NCBI GenBank assembly: GCA_020636445.1
Contig: JACJXV010000021.1
Location: forward strand, 1 to 64,000
DNA: 64,000 bases
Origin: Lewinellaceae bacterium
GTDB taxonomy: Bacteria; Bacteroidota; Bacteroidia; Chitinophagales; Saprospiraceae
Direction: 5' to 3'
Part shown: in pieces, positions 43,821 through 51,912 of the stretch
How the letters are laid out: each line of letters starts with the position of its first letter
How positions within the stretch are numbered: the stretch's first letter is position 1
The notes under the pieces: model-generated
What the model saw: only the letters and a program-made list of their open reading frames with translations
Database searches by the model: none
What the model was told of the DNA's origin: nothing
Translations under genes and position numbers: made by a program

Positions 43821-46025
43821 TCAGAATAGCTGTTTGTTAATTAATCGATAGTAGATTCCTTGCTGAGCGACTAGTGATTCGTGGCTACCCGTTTCAACTA
43901 CTTTGCCTTGGTCGAGGACAATAATTTGGTCTGCATGGCGCACGGTGCTTAACCTGTGGGCAACGATAATAGCCGTTCTTTCCCGAAAGAAAGCATCGAG
44001 ATGGTGCATGATTTTACTTTCATTATTAGCGTCAAGTGAACTTGTAGCTTCGTCGAAAAGAATAAAAGCGGGGTTCTTGTAAACAGCACGGGCGATTAGA
44101 ATGCGTTGCTTTTGCCCTTGGCTGATTCCCGTTCCTTCAGAGCCTATTTTACTTTGATATCCTAGCGCCAGAGAATTAATGAAATCATGAATATTGGCAA
44201 TTTTAGCTGCCTGAATTAAACGGTTGTAATCAATTTCTTCAGATCCAATAGCAATATTATGGGCAATAGTGTCCCCAAAGATATAGCCATCTTGCATAAC
44301 CACCCCACAAAGACTTCGCCACAAGGTATGATCGATAGATGCCAGGTCGAGGTCGCCAACTTGGATATCACCATCTTGAGGCGAATAAAATTTGGTTAAC
44401 AGCTTAAGTAGAGTTGTTTTTCCACTACCACTTACGCCGACAATAGCGTTTACTTTTCCATTGAGAATACGGAGATTCAAGTCGCTAAAGACGGGTTGCC
44501 CTCCGGGACCATCATAACTGAATTGCAAATGATTAACCAGGATATCTCCATTTGCGAGAATGGGAGCTAGTTCTGGCTGTTTAAGTAATCCAATACGTTC
44601 CTCGTCTTCATTTTTTAAGGATTGTACCTCATTAAGCCGTCGTAAACTAATTGAAGCATTCTGGGCGGAGCGGAAGAAGGCTATGATCTGGCTAATGGGA
44701 CCGTTGAGGCTGCCTGTGATGTAGGCAATGGCCAACATGATCCCAAGGGTTATTTTTCCTTCAATAACCTGCGTTGCCGCCAGGTAGGAAATGAGGATGT
44801 TCTTCCCTTCATTGAGGGATGCATTTCCAATGGATTGCCACTGTTCAATATGCAGGGCTCGTAAGCTGGTATGAAAAACCTTAGATTGGATGTTTTCCCA
44901 TTTCCACTTATAGGGAATCTCTGAATTCGTCAACTTTAATTCATGTATTCCATCCACTAACTCGTAGATAATATTTTGGCTTTTTGCACTGAGCCTGAAA
45001 TGAGTATTGTCAATGATACGCCTTGCCCGGAAAAAGTAGAGAATCCATAGAATACTCAGGATGCTTCCTGACAGGAAGACAAGGAAAATTAGTTTACTGT
45101 ATAGGGCTAATGCAATAGAGAAAACCACCACATTGAAGAGAGAAAATAGAGTGGTTAATGTATTGGACGTTAAAAATTGTTGAATTCGGGTATGATCGTT
45201 GAGCCGTTGAATAATGTCGCCCTTCATGCGGGTGTCGAAAAAGTGAAGGGGTAGTTTCAGGAGTTTATAAATGAATTCGCTAAGAATGGTAATGTTGAGG
45301 CGGCTGCTGATATGCAGTAAGAGCCAATTGCGCAAGGCATCAATAAAGGTACTGGCAATAAAAATCAAAAGGAGTGATAATAAGATCAGGTTAACAAAAC
45401 TAAGATCCTGGTTTTGCACACCTTGGTCAATCATTGCCTGGGTGAGGAATGGAGGGAGAAGTTGCAGGAGGGAACCCAGTAGCATCCCGGTAATTAATAA
45501 GCCAAAATAACGGCGAAATTTCCGTACATAAGGCCATAGCTCCCAGATTCGCCGTTCCTTATTTTCTTGATCGAGGCTATCAGAATTGTCAGGATTGAAA
45601 AATCGTTCAGTGGGATCGAGCAACAGGGCAATGCCTTCTCCCTGTTCATTGACGAGCCAGCTCTTGCGGAGTTCTGCCTCCGATACGGTGATTAAACCTC
45701 GTCCAGGGTCGCCCAGGAGGTAGGACTTACGTTTTACCTTGTAAAGAATGACGTAGTGGTTCTGATTCCAGAATAAGATTGCGGGAAGCGGGGTTTGGGT
45801 TCGGAGCAATTCCTGCGTTATTTTTACCCCCATGGTTTTCATTCCAAGGGATTCGGCCGCCTGACTTAATCCAAGCAGGCTGGTACCCTGGCGTTGTAGA
45901 AACGTTATTTTTCGAATGTAATTAATGGAAATGTCCCGGCCAAAATACCGGCAAACCATCCGCAGGCAGGTAGGTCCACAATCGGAGGCATCAAGTTGCT
46001 CATAAAAAGGAAATCGTCGCGCCAT
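43821..46025 (-). CDS. C39-peptidase ABC exporter of the RiPP cluster
   Basis: 734 residues; a bacteriocin/peptide exporter of the PCAT type. The N-terminal C39 protease has Cys16 (DASDCGPTC), His90 (NQNHYVILYK) and Asp106 (LLGDPGRG), all present, so leader cleavage after GG/GA is expected. A transmembrane domain of six helices (about 165-440) follows, then the ATPase with Walker A VSGSGKTTLLKLL, signature ISQGQKQRILIARAVY and Walker B ILFDEATSSLD. The precursor gene upstream carries a GA cleavage-like site, matching the protease. Confidence 0.94.
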   Translation of the reverse strand: MARRFPFYEQLDASDCGPTCLRMVCRYFGRDISINYIRKITFLQRQGTSLLGLSQAAESLGMKTMGVKITQELLRTQTPLPAILFWNQNHYVILYKVKRKSYLLGDPGRGLITVSEAELRKSWLVNEQGEGIALLLDPTERFFNPDNSDSLDQENKERRIWELWPYVRKFRRYFGLLITGMLLGSLLQLLPPFLTQAMIDQGVQNQDLSFVNLILLSLLLIFIASTFIDALRNWLLLHISSRLNITILSEFIYKLLKLPLHFFDTRMKGDIIQRLNDHTRIQQFLTSNTLTTLFSLFNVVVFSIALALYSKLIFLVFLSGSILSILWILYFFRARRIIDNTHFRLSAKSQNIIYELVDGIHELKLTNSEIPYKWKWENIQSKVFHTSLRALHIEQWQSIGNASLNEGKNILISYLAATQVIEGKITLGIMLAIAYITGSLNGPISQIIAFFRSAQNASISLRRLNEVQSLKNEDEERIGLLKQPELAPILANGDILVNHLQFSYDGPGGQPVFSDLNLRILNGKVNAIVGVSGSGKTTLLKLLTKFYSPQDGDIQVGDLDLASIDHTLWRSLCGVVMQDGYIFGDTIAHNIAIGSEEIDYNRLIQAAKIANIHDFINSLALGYQSKIGSEGTGISQGQKQRILIARAVYKNPAFILFDEATSSLDANNESKIMHHLDAFFRERTAIIVAHRLSTVRHADQIIVLDQGKVVETGSHESLVAQQGIYYRLINKQLF

Positions 46026-46034
46026 ATCAGTTAT

Positions 46035-47096
46035 CTACTCCGCCTGTAACGTGGATGAATTGGCCCATATGCCGGTGTAAGGGTTGTAGGTACATTTTGC
46101 CGGCTTGGAATATAGATCAATCGGATCGGTTAGATAGGCGCGGCAATCTGTGCAAATATGTCGAAATTCACAGACTTGACAGTCTTTAACTTCTGCTTTG
46201 TGGATATGCCATCGTTCCTGAAATTTGGGATGGTCAAGCGCTTGGACTAACCGTGTTTTTCCCGCTTTGCCAAACCCCTTATCCAAGGATGGGCAATTCT
46301 TAATTTCCCCTTTTCTATCCACGCTTATCTTCCGGTTGAGGCAGGTATTATGGGCAAGGGATTCCATATAATGGGGAATATTAGTAGTGAAATATGGCAT
46401 TCCTACTATTCCACAGTGGGTTTCGTCGTCCACCTGTTCCGTGGTGTAAAATATGGTGCAAATCTTATCGATCTGCCGATCTCTTAGTATTTGTTCTTGA
46501 GGGGCACTATGAACTTGTATATTCGTCAATTTTTGAAACGCTATGGCCCATGAGTAAAACCGTTCTTCATTTATTTGGGGATTAAAATGGAGAATAAGGT
46601 CCAGTTGCTCAATAGTCGATTGCTCTACCTGTTGAAATATTGTTTCTAAAAAATCGTCATCTACAGCGGAGAAACATCTTAGCTGCAATGCCTGACATTG
46701 AAGCTCGTCTAGTTCCTCAATAATCGTAAGCAAGGGATAGTCAGACTGGGAATCCCAATCGAGGATGGCATTGGAAATTTTTCCTGGATAAAACCATTGC
46801 TCCGGAAGTGGCGGAAATAATTCTTTCTCAATGGGTAAATACCAGAAGATATATTCTTTTTGTGACAGAAAGTCAAGGTACTCATCAAGAATTGCGATGT
46901 TATCTGAACCCACTTTATTGTAGAGGTCCCCCAGCGTAGTCCATTCACCAATCGTCAGAATATCATATAGGTCATTCGGAATAAAATCAAAGCCCCCCCG
47001 ATAGGTATCAATAATGATTGAGCGGGTAACTCCACGAGTGGGAAAGCAGCTGGCGAAAAGCGAAAAAGAAAACGCTTGTTTATTCAGATATTTCAT
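46035..47096 (-). CDS. gwsS: SPASM-domain peptide maturation protein
   Basis: 353 residues of the grasp-with-spasm SPASM partner (GwsS-like). The C-terminus has the SPASM cysteine set: Cys252 and Cys268 (CLNRKIS, KNCPS), Cys306/Cys309 (DCQVCEF), Cys315/Cys318 (ICTDC) and Cys335, fitting two auxiliary iron-sulfur clusters. The N-terminal part has no CxxxCxxC radical-SAM motif, so it is not a radical-SAM enzyme by itself. It overlaps the 93-aa gene by 17 bp upstream. Role in cyclisation is inferred from the family context. Confidence 0.88.
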   Translation of the reverse strand: MKYLNKQAFSFSLFASCFPTRGVTRSIIIDTYRGGFDFIPNDLYDILTIGEWTTLGDLYNKVGSDNIAILDEYLDFLSQKEYIFWYLPIEKELFPPLPEQWFYPGKISNAILDWDSQSDYPLLTIIEELDELQCQALQLRCFSAVDDDFLETIFQQVEQSTIEQLDLILHFNPQINEERFYSWAIAFQKLTNIQVHSAPQEQILRDRQIDKICTIFYTTEQVDDETHCGIVGMPYFTTNIPHYMESLAHNTCLNRKISVDRKGEIKNCPSLDKGFGKAGKTRLVQALDHPKFQERWHIHKAEVKDCQVCEFRHICTDCRAYLTDPIDLYSKPAKCTYNPYTGIWANSSTLQAE

Positions 47097-47361
47097 CCCG
47101 AAAAGGTTTTGAAAGGCGCTGGATAATATGCACTGGAATTACCCGGGAAATTTGCTTGTAAAAGCGAAGGTCTAATGGATAGTTATGTGCATTATACCTA
47201 CCCATGTTTACTTCCTTAACTACAAATGAATCACTGGGGTCAAAGGGGATTGGCCTACTTAAATGATAAATCGCCTCAACTAACTTGGGATACTCCTGAA
47301 GAAAGGATTCAAATTCTTGAGTTATTTCCTCCAGCGTTGGTTTTGTGTCCTTGTCTTGCAT
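47080..47361 (-). CDS. Unknown 93-aa protein coupled into the RiPP cluster
   Basis: 93 residues from the ATG at 47361 (MQDKDTKPTLEEITQEF). Mainly helical, acidic at the N-terminus and basic at the C-terminus, with no signal peptide, no Cys and no RiPP leader-like GG. Its ATG overlaps the TAA of the ATP-grasp gene (TAATG), and its stop overlaps the gwsS start by 17 bp, so its level is tied to both enzymes. A partner or leader-binding protein is a plausible guess; I do not recognise the family. Confidence 0.6.
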   Translation of the reverse strand: MQDKDTKPTLEEITQEFESFLQEYPKLVEAIYHLSRPIPFDPSDSFVVKEVNMGRYNAHNYPLDLRFYKQISRVIPVHIIQRLSKPFRDEISE

Positions 47362-48320
47362 TAGTGCACATGTATTAAATGGTTGGCAATTCGCTTTTCT
47401 AAATAGTAATTGCAAGGAATAGAAACCATTCCAAACTGACCCACGGGGTTTAACTCTAAAAAGTAATATTCGTTATCTGGGGTTAAAATAAGATCAAAAG
47501 ATCCGGAGGAAAAAGGCATTTTTTCCATGAACCGGTGAAGGTGCCTTTCCACCGTATGCGGCAGCTTGAAGGGTACATTCCGGTTGGGCCGGCGCCAGTT
47601 GTAGTGGCGAAAATCAACGGCTGTCTTAGGGTCAAGTTGTGAGAAAATTGCCATAGAGAAAATTTTTCCAGCAAGATAGAATGAACGAATTTCCAGCCGT
47701 TTTGGAATCATTTGCTGAAACATGCTGGGGGCAAATTCCTCCGGGAGTAAAGCCAGGTTTTCGAGTGTTACAGCGGTAGTATATGAAGGGAGTAAAACCT
47801 GCTCGGCCAAGAAGGGTAAAGCATGATCAAATGCCTTGGTTATCGTTTGAGGATGTGTTTGGAGAAATGCCTGTAATACTGTTTTATTACCTGTTACGAT
47901 ATACTCAGGCGTAGTAAGTCCAATGGCTTTGGCCAGCTGCATTTGCTTGAGCTTATTGGCTTGACGGGCCGATTCCTGATCACTCAAGTTACCTTTGATA
48001 CGCAATAATTCTTGCAGAAAAGCCAGTAGGCTTTCATGCTCTTGTTTGATATGTTGAGTTAATAATTCACTAGTCCTATTCTGGGGCATCTTGGGTTTTG
48101 GGGCGAAACGCCAACTTCCCCTGCGATACCAGTAAGCGCTTATGTCTTGAAGGCACAGTGTTCTTCCATCGGATAATTCCAGTGTTACGCCTGCTGTAGT
48201 AAGGGAAAAGGTGACTATTTTCTCCTCATTGACCCGGAAAAAGGGAATCCCCTGCTCAGCCAGGTATTTGATTACGTGTGTTGTTGAGTAATCATTACTT
48301 ATAGACTTGATTAATATCAT
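47361..48320 (-). CDS. gwsG: ATP-grasp peptide-cyclising ligase
   Basis: 319 residues from the ATG at 48320 (MILIKSISNDYSTTHV); the longer frame begins in an inverted-repeat element and is discarded. The family is the ATP-grasp of grasp-with-spasm systems, which join Ser/Thr or Lys side chains to Asp/Glu side chains. Motifs: a pre-ATP-grasp N-terminal part, the central KAIGLTTPEYIVTGNK, and the metal-binding end FDLILTPDNEYYFLELNPVG (Glu/Asn ligands). Its stop overlaps the next ATG (TAATG). Confidence 0.88.
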   Translation of the reverse strand: MILIKSISNDYSTTHVIKYLAEQGIPFFRVNEEKIVTFSLTTAGVTLELSDGRTLCLQDISAYWYRRGSWRFAPKPKMPQNRTSELLTQHIKQEHESLLAFLQELLRIKGNLSDQESARQANKLKQMQLAKAIGLTTPEYIVTGNKTVLQAFLQTHPQTITKAFDHALPFLAEQVLLPSYTTAVTLENLALLPEEFAPSMFQQMIPKRLEIRSFYLAGKIFSMAIFSQLDPKTAVDFRHYNWRRPNRNVPFKLPHTVERHLHRFMEKMPFSSGSFDLILTPDNEYYFLELNPVGQFGMVSIPCNYYLEKRIANHLIHVH

Positions 48321-48341
48321 GGCTCTGGGAGCTATATAGAA

Positions 48342-48510
48342 CTTAAAGCGTGTTTGGGATTTGCTTTTGAAGACGGAAATGGTCAGCATTTGGTTCTCAC
48401 AAAGCCATTTTTGAGGTTCGTAGCAGCGCTACGGAGCGAGAAAAGGCTGCCGTGAGGTTCAAATCATGGCCATTTGCAGGCCAAAGGGTAAATCCCAAAC
48501 ACGCTCTTAA
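48342..48510. mobile_element. MITE-like inverted-repeat element in the RiPP cluster
   Basis: AGCGTGTTTGGGATTT (48347-48362) is the exact complement of 48490-48505, extended with a one-base gap to CTTAA on both sides; total about 169 bp. An internal hairpin GTAGC-AGC-GCTAC is present. No ORF. It separates the precursor-gene terminator from gwsG. Confidence 0.65.
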
Positions 48511-48589
48511 GAGATTGATTAATGGTCGTTACTAAATGGTAGATTATCAGATCCGCCCACCTGAGTTATTAAGAATTGCCGGAAATATT

Positions 48590-48631
48590 AAAAAAGAAGC
48601 AGCCATAAGCGCAACTGCAACTCTTATGGCT
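48590..48631 (-). terminator. Intrinsic terminator after the RiPP precursor gene
   Basis: On the minus strand AGCCATAAG (48631-48623) and CTTATGGCT (48609-48601) form a 9-bp stem with a 13-base loop, followed by GCTTCTTTTTT (48600-48590). It is 53 bp past the precursor stop, so it would keep precursor message in excess over the enzyme genes. Confidence 0.85.
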
Positions 48632-48683
48632 ACCCTTTTTCAACTAAATATCAGAAGAGAGATCAAGTTTGGGGAATCCCCAA

Positions 48684-48938
48684 CTAGTTTGTTTTTTCTT
48701 CTACTGGTTCTTGATCGGCATCGCGTGGACTGTCGTCGGTTGATGTATCGGCCCCAGCATGAGAGAATCCTAAATTACAAGTGGTTGCTACTTGTTTATA
48801 AGTAGTACCGCCCGTGTAGGTTCCGCCACCACCACCATCAACACCGGGAGGGGTTGCACCAACAATTGAGAACATGGAACTTGATTCCAATTGGAATGCA
48901 GCGAACTTTTCGCTACTCAGACGCTCAAGCTTCTTCAT
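48684..48938 (-). CDS. gwsA: Grasp-with-spasm RiPP precursor peptide
   Basis: 84 residues. The leader MKKLERLSSEKFAAFQLESS-SMFSIVGA (1-28) ends in a GA double-glycine-type site, fitting the C39 exporter. The remaining 56 residues hold a Gly-rich run (GVDGGGGGTYTGG), one Cys (54), then GADTSTDDSPRDADQEP with many Thr/Ser donors and Asp/Glu acceptors, the usual substrates of ATP-grasp ester or amide cross-linking. It is upstream of the terminator and gwsG on the same strand. Cross-link positions are not predictable from this. Confidence 0.82.
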   Translation of the reverse strand: MKKLERLSSEKFAAFQLESSSMFSIVGATPPGVDGGGGGTYTGGTTYKQVATTCNLGFSHAGADTSTDDSPRDADQEPVEEKTN

Positions 48939-49028
48939 ACGTTTTTACTATTGAATCTGTGATGAAATAAATAACTGGTTCATTACTAAATTAAGGTCCT
49001 GAAGCCTAAGCTGTCAGGGGGACAGATT

Positions 49029-49036
49029 CAAAAATA
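49029..49036 (-). promoter_or_regulatory. Probable -7 element of the RiPP operon
   Basis: TATTTTTG on the minus strand (49036-49029) exactly matches TAnnTTTG. It is 90 bp before the precursor ATG. No TTG is found at the ideal -33 spacing, so strength is uncertain. Confidence 0.5.
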
Positions 49037-49140
49037 AAAATTATATTTAAAAAACCAGTATAAGATAATTAAAATTCCTTTAAAATAACACTTTGGCATT
49101 TTATTGCTTGTAAATCTAGCATGATGCCTAATTTGTGAGT

Positions 49141-49548
49141 CTAGTTATTGGTGCTTTGGGCAAAAAATGCTTTCATCCAGGCCACTTTTTGTGGCTCAGT
49201 CATCTTGTCGGCTGTCTCAACGGCGAGCAGTGCCGGTTTTTTTCCGTGCTGTTCTTCCCAGAAATTAGCAAACCCGGTTTTGGCTTCGGCGGGTCCGCAA
49301 ACATAGAGGGACTCGGCGTGCTTTACCTCTTCCCACAGTGTTTGGAAATAAGCACGTTCCTGATGCTTACGACGCTCTAGTTGTTTCCCTTCCGATACTT
49401 TGTCCATCGGACCCCAAGGTGTTTTCGACCTCGACCCACCACCAATGCGTTCGTGTTCAATAAGTGATGGTACGGTATAAGTATATATCGGAGAACTCAT
49501 CCGTACAATCAATGCTTCCTGGAAATCCATCCAAATGCCTAGTTTCAT
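49141..49548 (-). CDS. Small eRF1-domain-like protein
   Basis: 135 residues. MKLGIWMDFQEALIV at the start and the later LYVCGPAEAKTGFANFWEEQ resemble the strand-loop pattern of bacterial proteins related to the third domain of archaeal/eukaryotic release factor eRF1. No motif of known activity is certain. It lies upstream of the RiPP cluster on the same strand but 200 bp away, with a separate leader, so it is probably independent. Confidence 0.5.
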   Translation of the reverse strand: MKLGIWMDFQEALIVRMSSPIYTYTVPSLIEHERIGGGSRSKTPWGPMDKVSEGKQLERRKHQERAYFQTLWEEVKHAESLYVCGPAEAKTGFANFWEEQHGKKPALLAVETADKMTEPQKVAWMKAFFAQSTNN

Positions 49549-49751
49549 GGTGTCTGGTTTGAAGGTGAATAAATAGTCGGGGCTTCTTCTCTTAAATTGA
49601 TCAACGTAGTTTCCGACCTTTTAAAAAATGCCGGTTTACTTCCAGAAATGCAATGATTTCCGTCAGGGGCATAAGTTAATGGGGAGATTAGTGCAATGGC
49701 TTGTCAGTGTTTACAGGATTAGCTATCTTAAATGCTATAAATACTTCAGGT

Positions 49752-50252
49752 ATGCAGTTGCAAATCGCCCCTTTTCTTATCCTGTTAGTTGGATTGACAG
49801 CCTGTCAGCCGACTGATTCTACGCCAAAGCAGTCGCCCGAATTGGAAATATCCGCTGCCGTAGATACTGTATTCGATGCAGCCCTGGCCCAAACCCTCGG
49901 CGCGGATGATTACGGGATGAAATCCTACGTGATGGCTTTCCTCAAAGCGGGACCCGTTCGGAGCCAGGATTCCCTGGAAGCAGCCCGCCTGCAACGGGCA
50001 CATCTCGATAATATCAATCGCATAGCTGCTGAAGGAAAACTTATCCTGGCTGGCCCATTCCTGGATGAAGGTGAGGTGCGGGGTATCTATATTTTTAATG
50101 TGGAAACGGTCGAAGAAGCGCAGCAACTGACAGCGACTGACCCCGCAATCCAGGCTGGTCGACTAGTGATGGAGTTGCACCCCTGGTACGGCTCAGCCGC
50201 ATTGCAGGAGGTAAATGCACGGCATCAGAAAATTGCTAAAGAGAAAATTTAA
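49752..50252 (+). CDS. YciI-like lipoprotein
   Basis: 166 residues from the ATG at 49752 (MQLQIAPFLILLVGLTAC): lipobox LTAC gives an outer- or inner-membrane lipoprotein. The body has the YciI dimeric alpha-beta barrel pattern: YVMAFLKAGPVRSQDS, RAHLDNINRIAAEGKLILAG (His-containing helix), and GIYIFNVETVEEAQQLTATD. YciI-like folds include ligand-binding and dehalogenase-like proteins; function unknown. The longer frame begins earlier without signal features. Confidence 0.82.
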   Translation: MQLQIAPFLILLVGLTACQPTDSTPKQSPELEISAAVDTVFDAALAQTLGADDYGMKSYVMAFLKAGPVRSQDSLEAARLQRAHLDNINRIAAEGKLILAGPFLDEGEVRGIYIFNVETVEEAQQLTATDPAIQAGRLVMELHPWYGSAALQEVNARHQKIAKEKI

Positions 50253-51209
50253 TAATCAGTAAAGGGCGTTTTATTTAGGGACTTATTGCTGGTCAGGAGT
50301 GTGCAAAATATTCTTAAATATATTGTTAGTCAAGGTTTTATGAGCTAAACGTGGCCAATGCTTCTCCTTTTTTTCTTGACAAAAAACTTGCCCGCCTATG
50401 GAGGGTTTACCCGCCTATGGCGGGAGGAGCAAAAAAGTCAAGGCCGGAAGCGCCAGGGCTAAAATGGACCGGCGCTTAAAGATAGACCTGAGTCCTTAGG
50501 AAGGTATCGGTTTAAGGCACTCCGCTGCCGGAAAAAAACTCGCCCTTGTCCTGATAATTCCACTTAACCCTTGGCGATTGCCGGCCACAGGATGTTCCCT
50601 CAACCATCCGCTTCAGCTCAAACAGTTTTTTTACCCGCCTCTGGAGGGCCGGCGGCCGCTACGTTCGCAGATCGGACCCCTAAAGGCCGCTCCATTTTTT
50701 AACGCCCTGCCGCTTAATGTTTACCCGCCTATGGAGGGCCGAAAAAGATGTTCCTACCCCAATACTTCACGTCATCCATATCAATCCTGTTTTAGGCTTC
50801 ATTTAGGATTGAAAAACCTATTTTTTATTTATCAAAAACCTGTCAACGTTATTCAGTCCAGGTCATCATTTCTCACCCGCCGTAGCGTAGCGAAGGAGGG
50901 CTCATTTCCGTTCTGGGTTCCACTATGCTCACTAGGGTGAAAAAATGCGCCAGGAAAGCAAAAAAAATTTCCTGCCAAGAAAAGAGACGAAATAGCCTCA
51001 AAATAATTCTCCTTTCCAGATGGTCAGAATATATACTTTCTAAGTAGCATCCCACCTTGTTTTTCTTCGGTTTAGCACTGCATTTTTTGATCGGGGAAAG
51101 ATGAACTTTCGTCGATTAGAACAGTTTGGGCTTGCAGGAAACGAAAAAACGAGGAAACTTTGAACCTTAAATAGTTTCCAGGGTTTATTCTGGCGAACAT
51201 ATTTACTAC
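50253..51209. other. Gene-free region rich in CCCGCC palindromes
   Basis: 957 bp without a supported gene. It holds five or more CCCGCC-type palindrome arms, including the perfect CCCGCC-TAT-GGCGGG at 50410-50424 and single arms at 50391, 50634, 50724 and 50876, plus a segment (GGCCGCTCCATTTTTTAA, about 50684) that recurs in reverse at 60308. A candidate operator for the TetR operon is at 51153-51179. Confidence 0.6.
51153..51179. promoter_or_regulatory. Candidate TetR operator
   Basis: GGAAACT (51153-51159) and AGTTTCC (51173-51179), a perfect 7-bp inverted repeat with a 13-base spacer, 31 bp before the TetR start. Self-regulation by binding here is typical for the family but is inferred. 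Confidence 0.4.
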
Positions 51210-51854
51210 ATGGACACCAAAGAGCAAATTCTAACCAAGGCCGTCGAGTTTTTCATCCGCTACGGATTCCGCAGTGTGACGATGGATGACTTATGCCGCG
51301 AGTTGGGAATTTCCAAGAAGACACTTTACCAGTATTTCCCCAATAAGGATGCCCTCATTGAGGAGTCAATCATCCACCATGGGAAAGACGAAGCCGTTGC
51401 GTGTAACCGCATTTTCGAACAATCCCGCGATGCCGTAGAGGAGTTTCTGCTGATATCCCGCATGAACCGGGATATTCTGCGCGAGATCAGCCCGGTAGCT
51501 ATTTATGACCTCCAAAAATACCACCCGGATATCTGGCGACGGATGATGCTTGAGCAATTTGCGGAAGAATACGGGATGATCTCCCGCATTCTGGAGGATG
51601 GGAAAAAACAAGGGTTATTTCGGGCGGATTTGCCGGTTGATACCGTCGTCCGCTTGTTTATGGCCCAGCTTTCCGGAATGGTTCAGGAGCATATTTTCCC
51701 TTCGGAATCGAATGCCCTGGTAGATGCCATTCCGGTCCGCGACGAATTATTCCTGCGAGCGATTTGCACGCCGGAAGGCTTACAAAAAAGAGACCAATAC
51801 GAAAGCGAAGGCCTGCCTGAGGTAAATCCACCAACCCTTGGCGGGTATAACTAA
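51210..51854 (+). CDS. TetR-family transcriptional repressor
   Basis: 214 residues. The N-terminal DNA-binding domain: KAVEFFIRYGFRSVTMDDL, then LGISKKTLYQYFPNKDAL (recognition helix). The C-terminal half is a ligand-binding domain with no named match. It sits 58 bp before the TolC gene and heads the tripartite efflux operon, which it probably represses in the absence of an exported compound. Confidence 0.92.
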   Translation: MDTKEQILTKAVEFFIRYGFRSVTMDDLCRELGISKKTLYQYFPNKDALIEESIIHHGKDEAVACNRIFEQSRDAVEEFLLISRMNRDILREISPVAIYDLQKYHPDIWRRMMLEQFAEEYGMISRILEDGKKQGLFRADLPVDTVVRLFMAQLSGMVQEHIFPSESNALVDAIPVRDELFLRAICTPEGLQKRDQYESEGLPEVNPPTLGGYN

Positions 51855-51912
51855 GTAACCATTCTACGTGAACAAAATCACCATTATTCACCCGAATAAG
51901 CAAATAAACAAC

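Noticed and set aside
43581..43829. Plus-strand frame over the HlyD gene start
   Set aside because: Shadow of the HlyD adaptor; no start context or homology pattern.
46035..47096. Radical-SAM enzyme
   Set aside because: The SPASM cysteines are present but the N-terminal CxxxCxxC motif is missing, so it was called a SPASM partner protein instead.
48342..48389. Longer gwsG start (codons before 48320)
   Set aside because: The extra 23 residues are encoded inside the inverted-repeat element and have no match to ATP-grasp starts.
48536..48805. Plus-strand frame of 89 codons opposite the RiPP precursor
   Set aside because: It overlaps the terminator and the precursor on the opposite strand, and no family pattern is visible.
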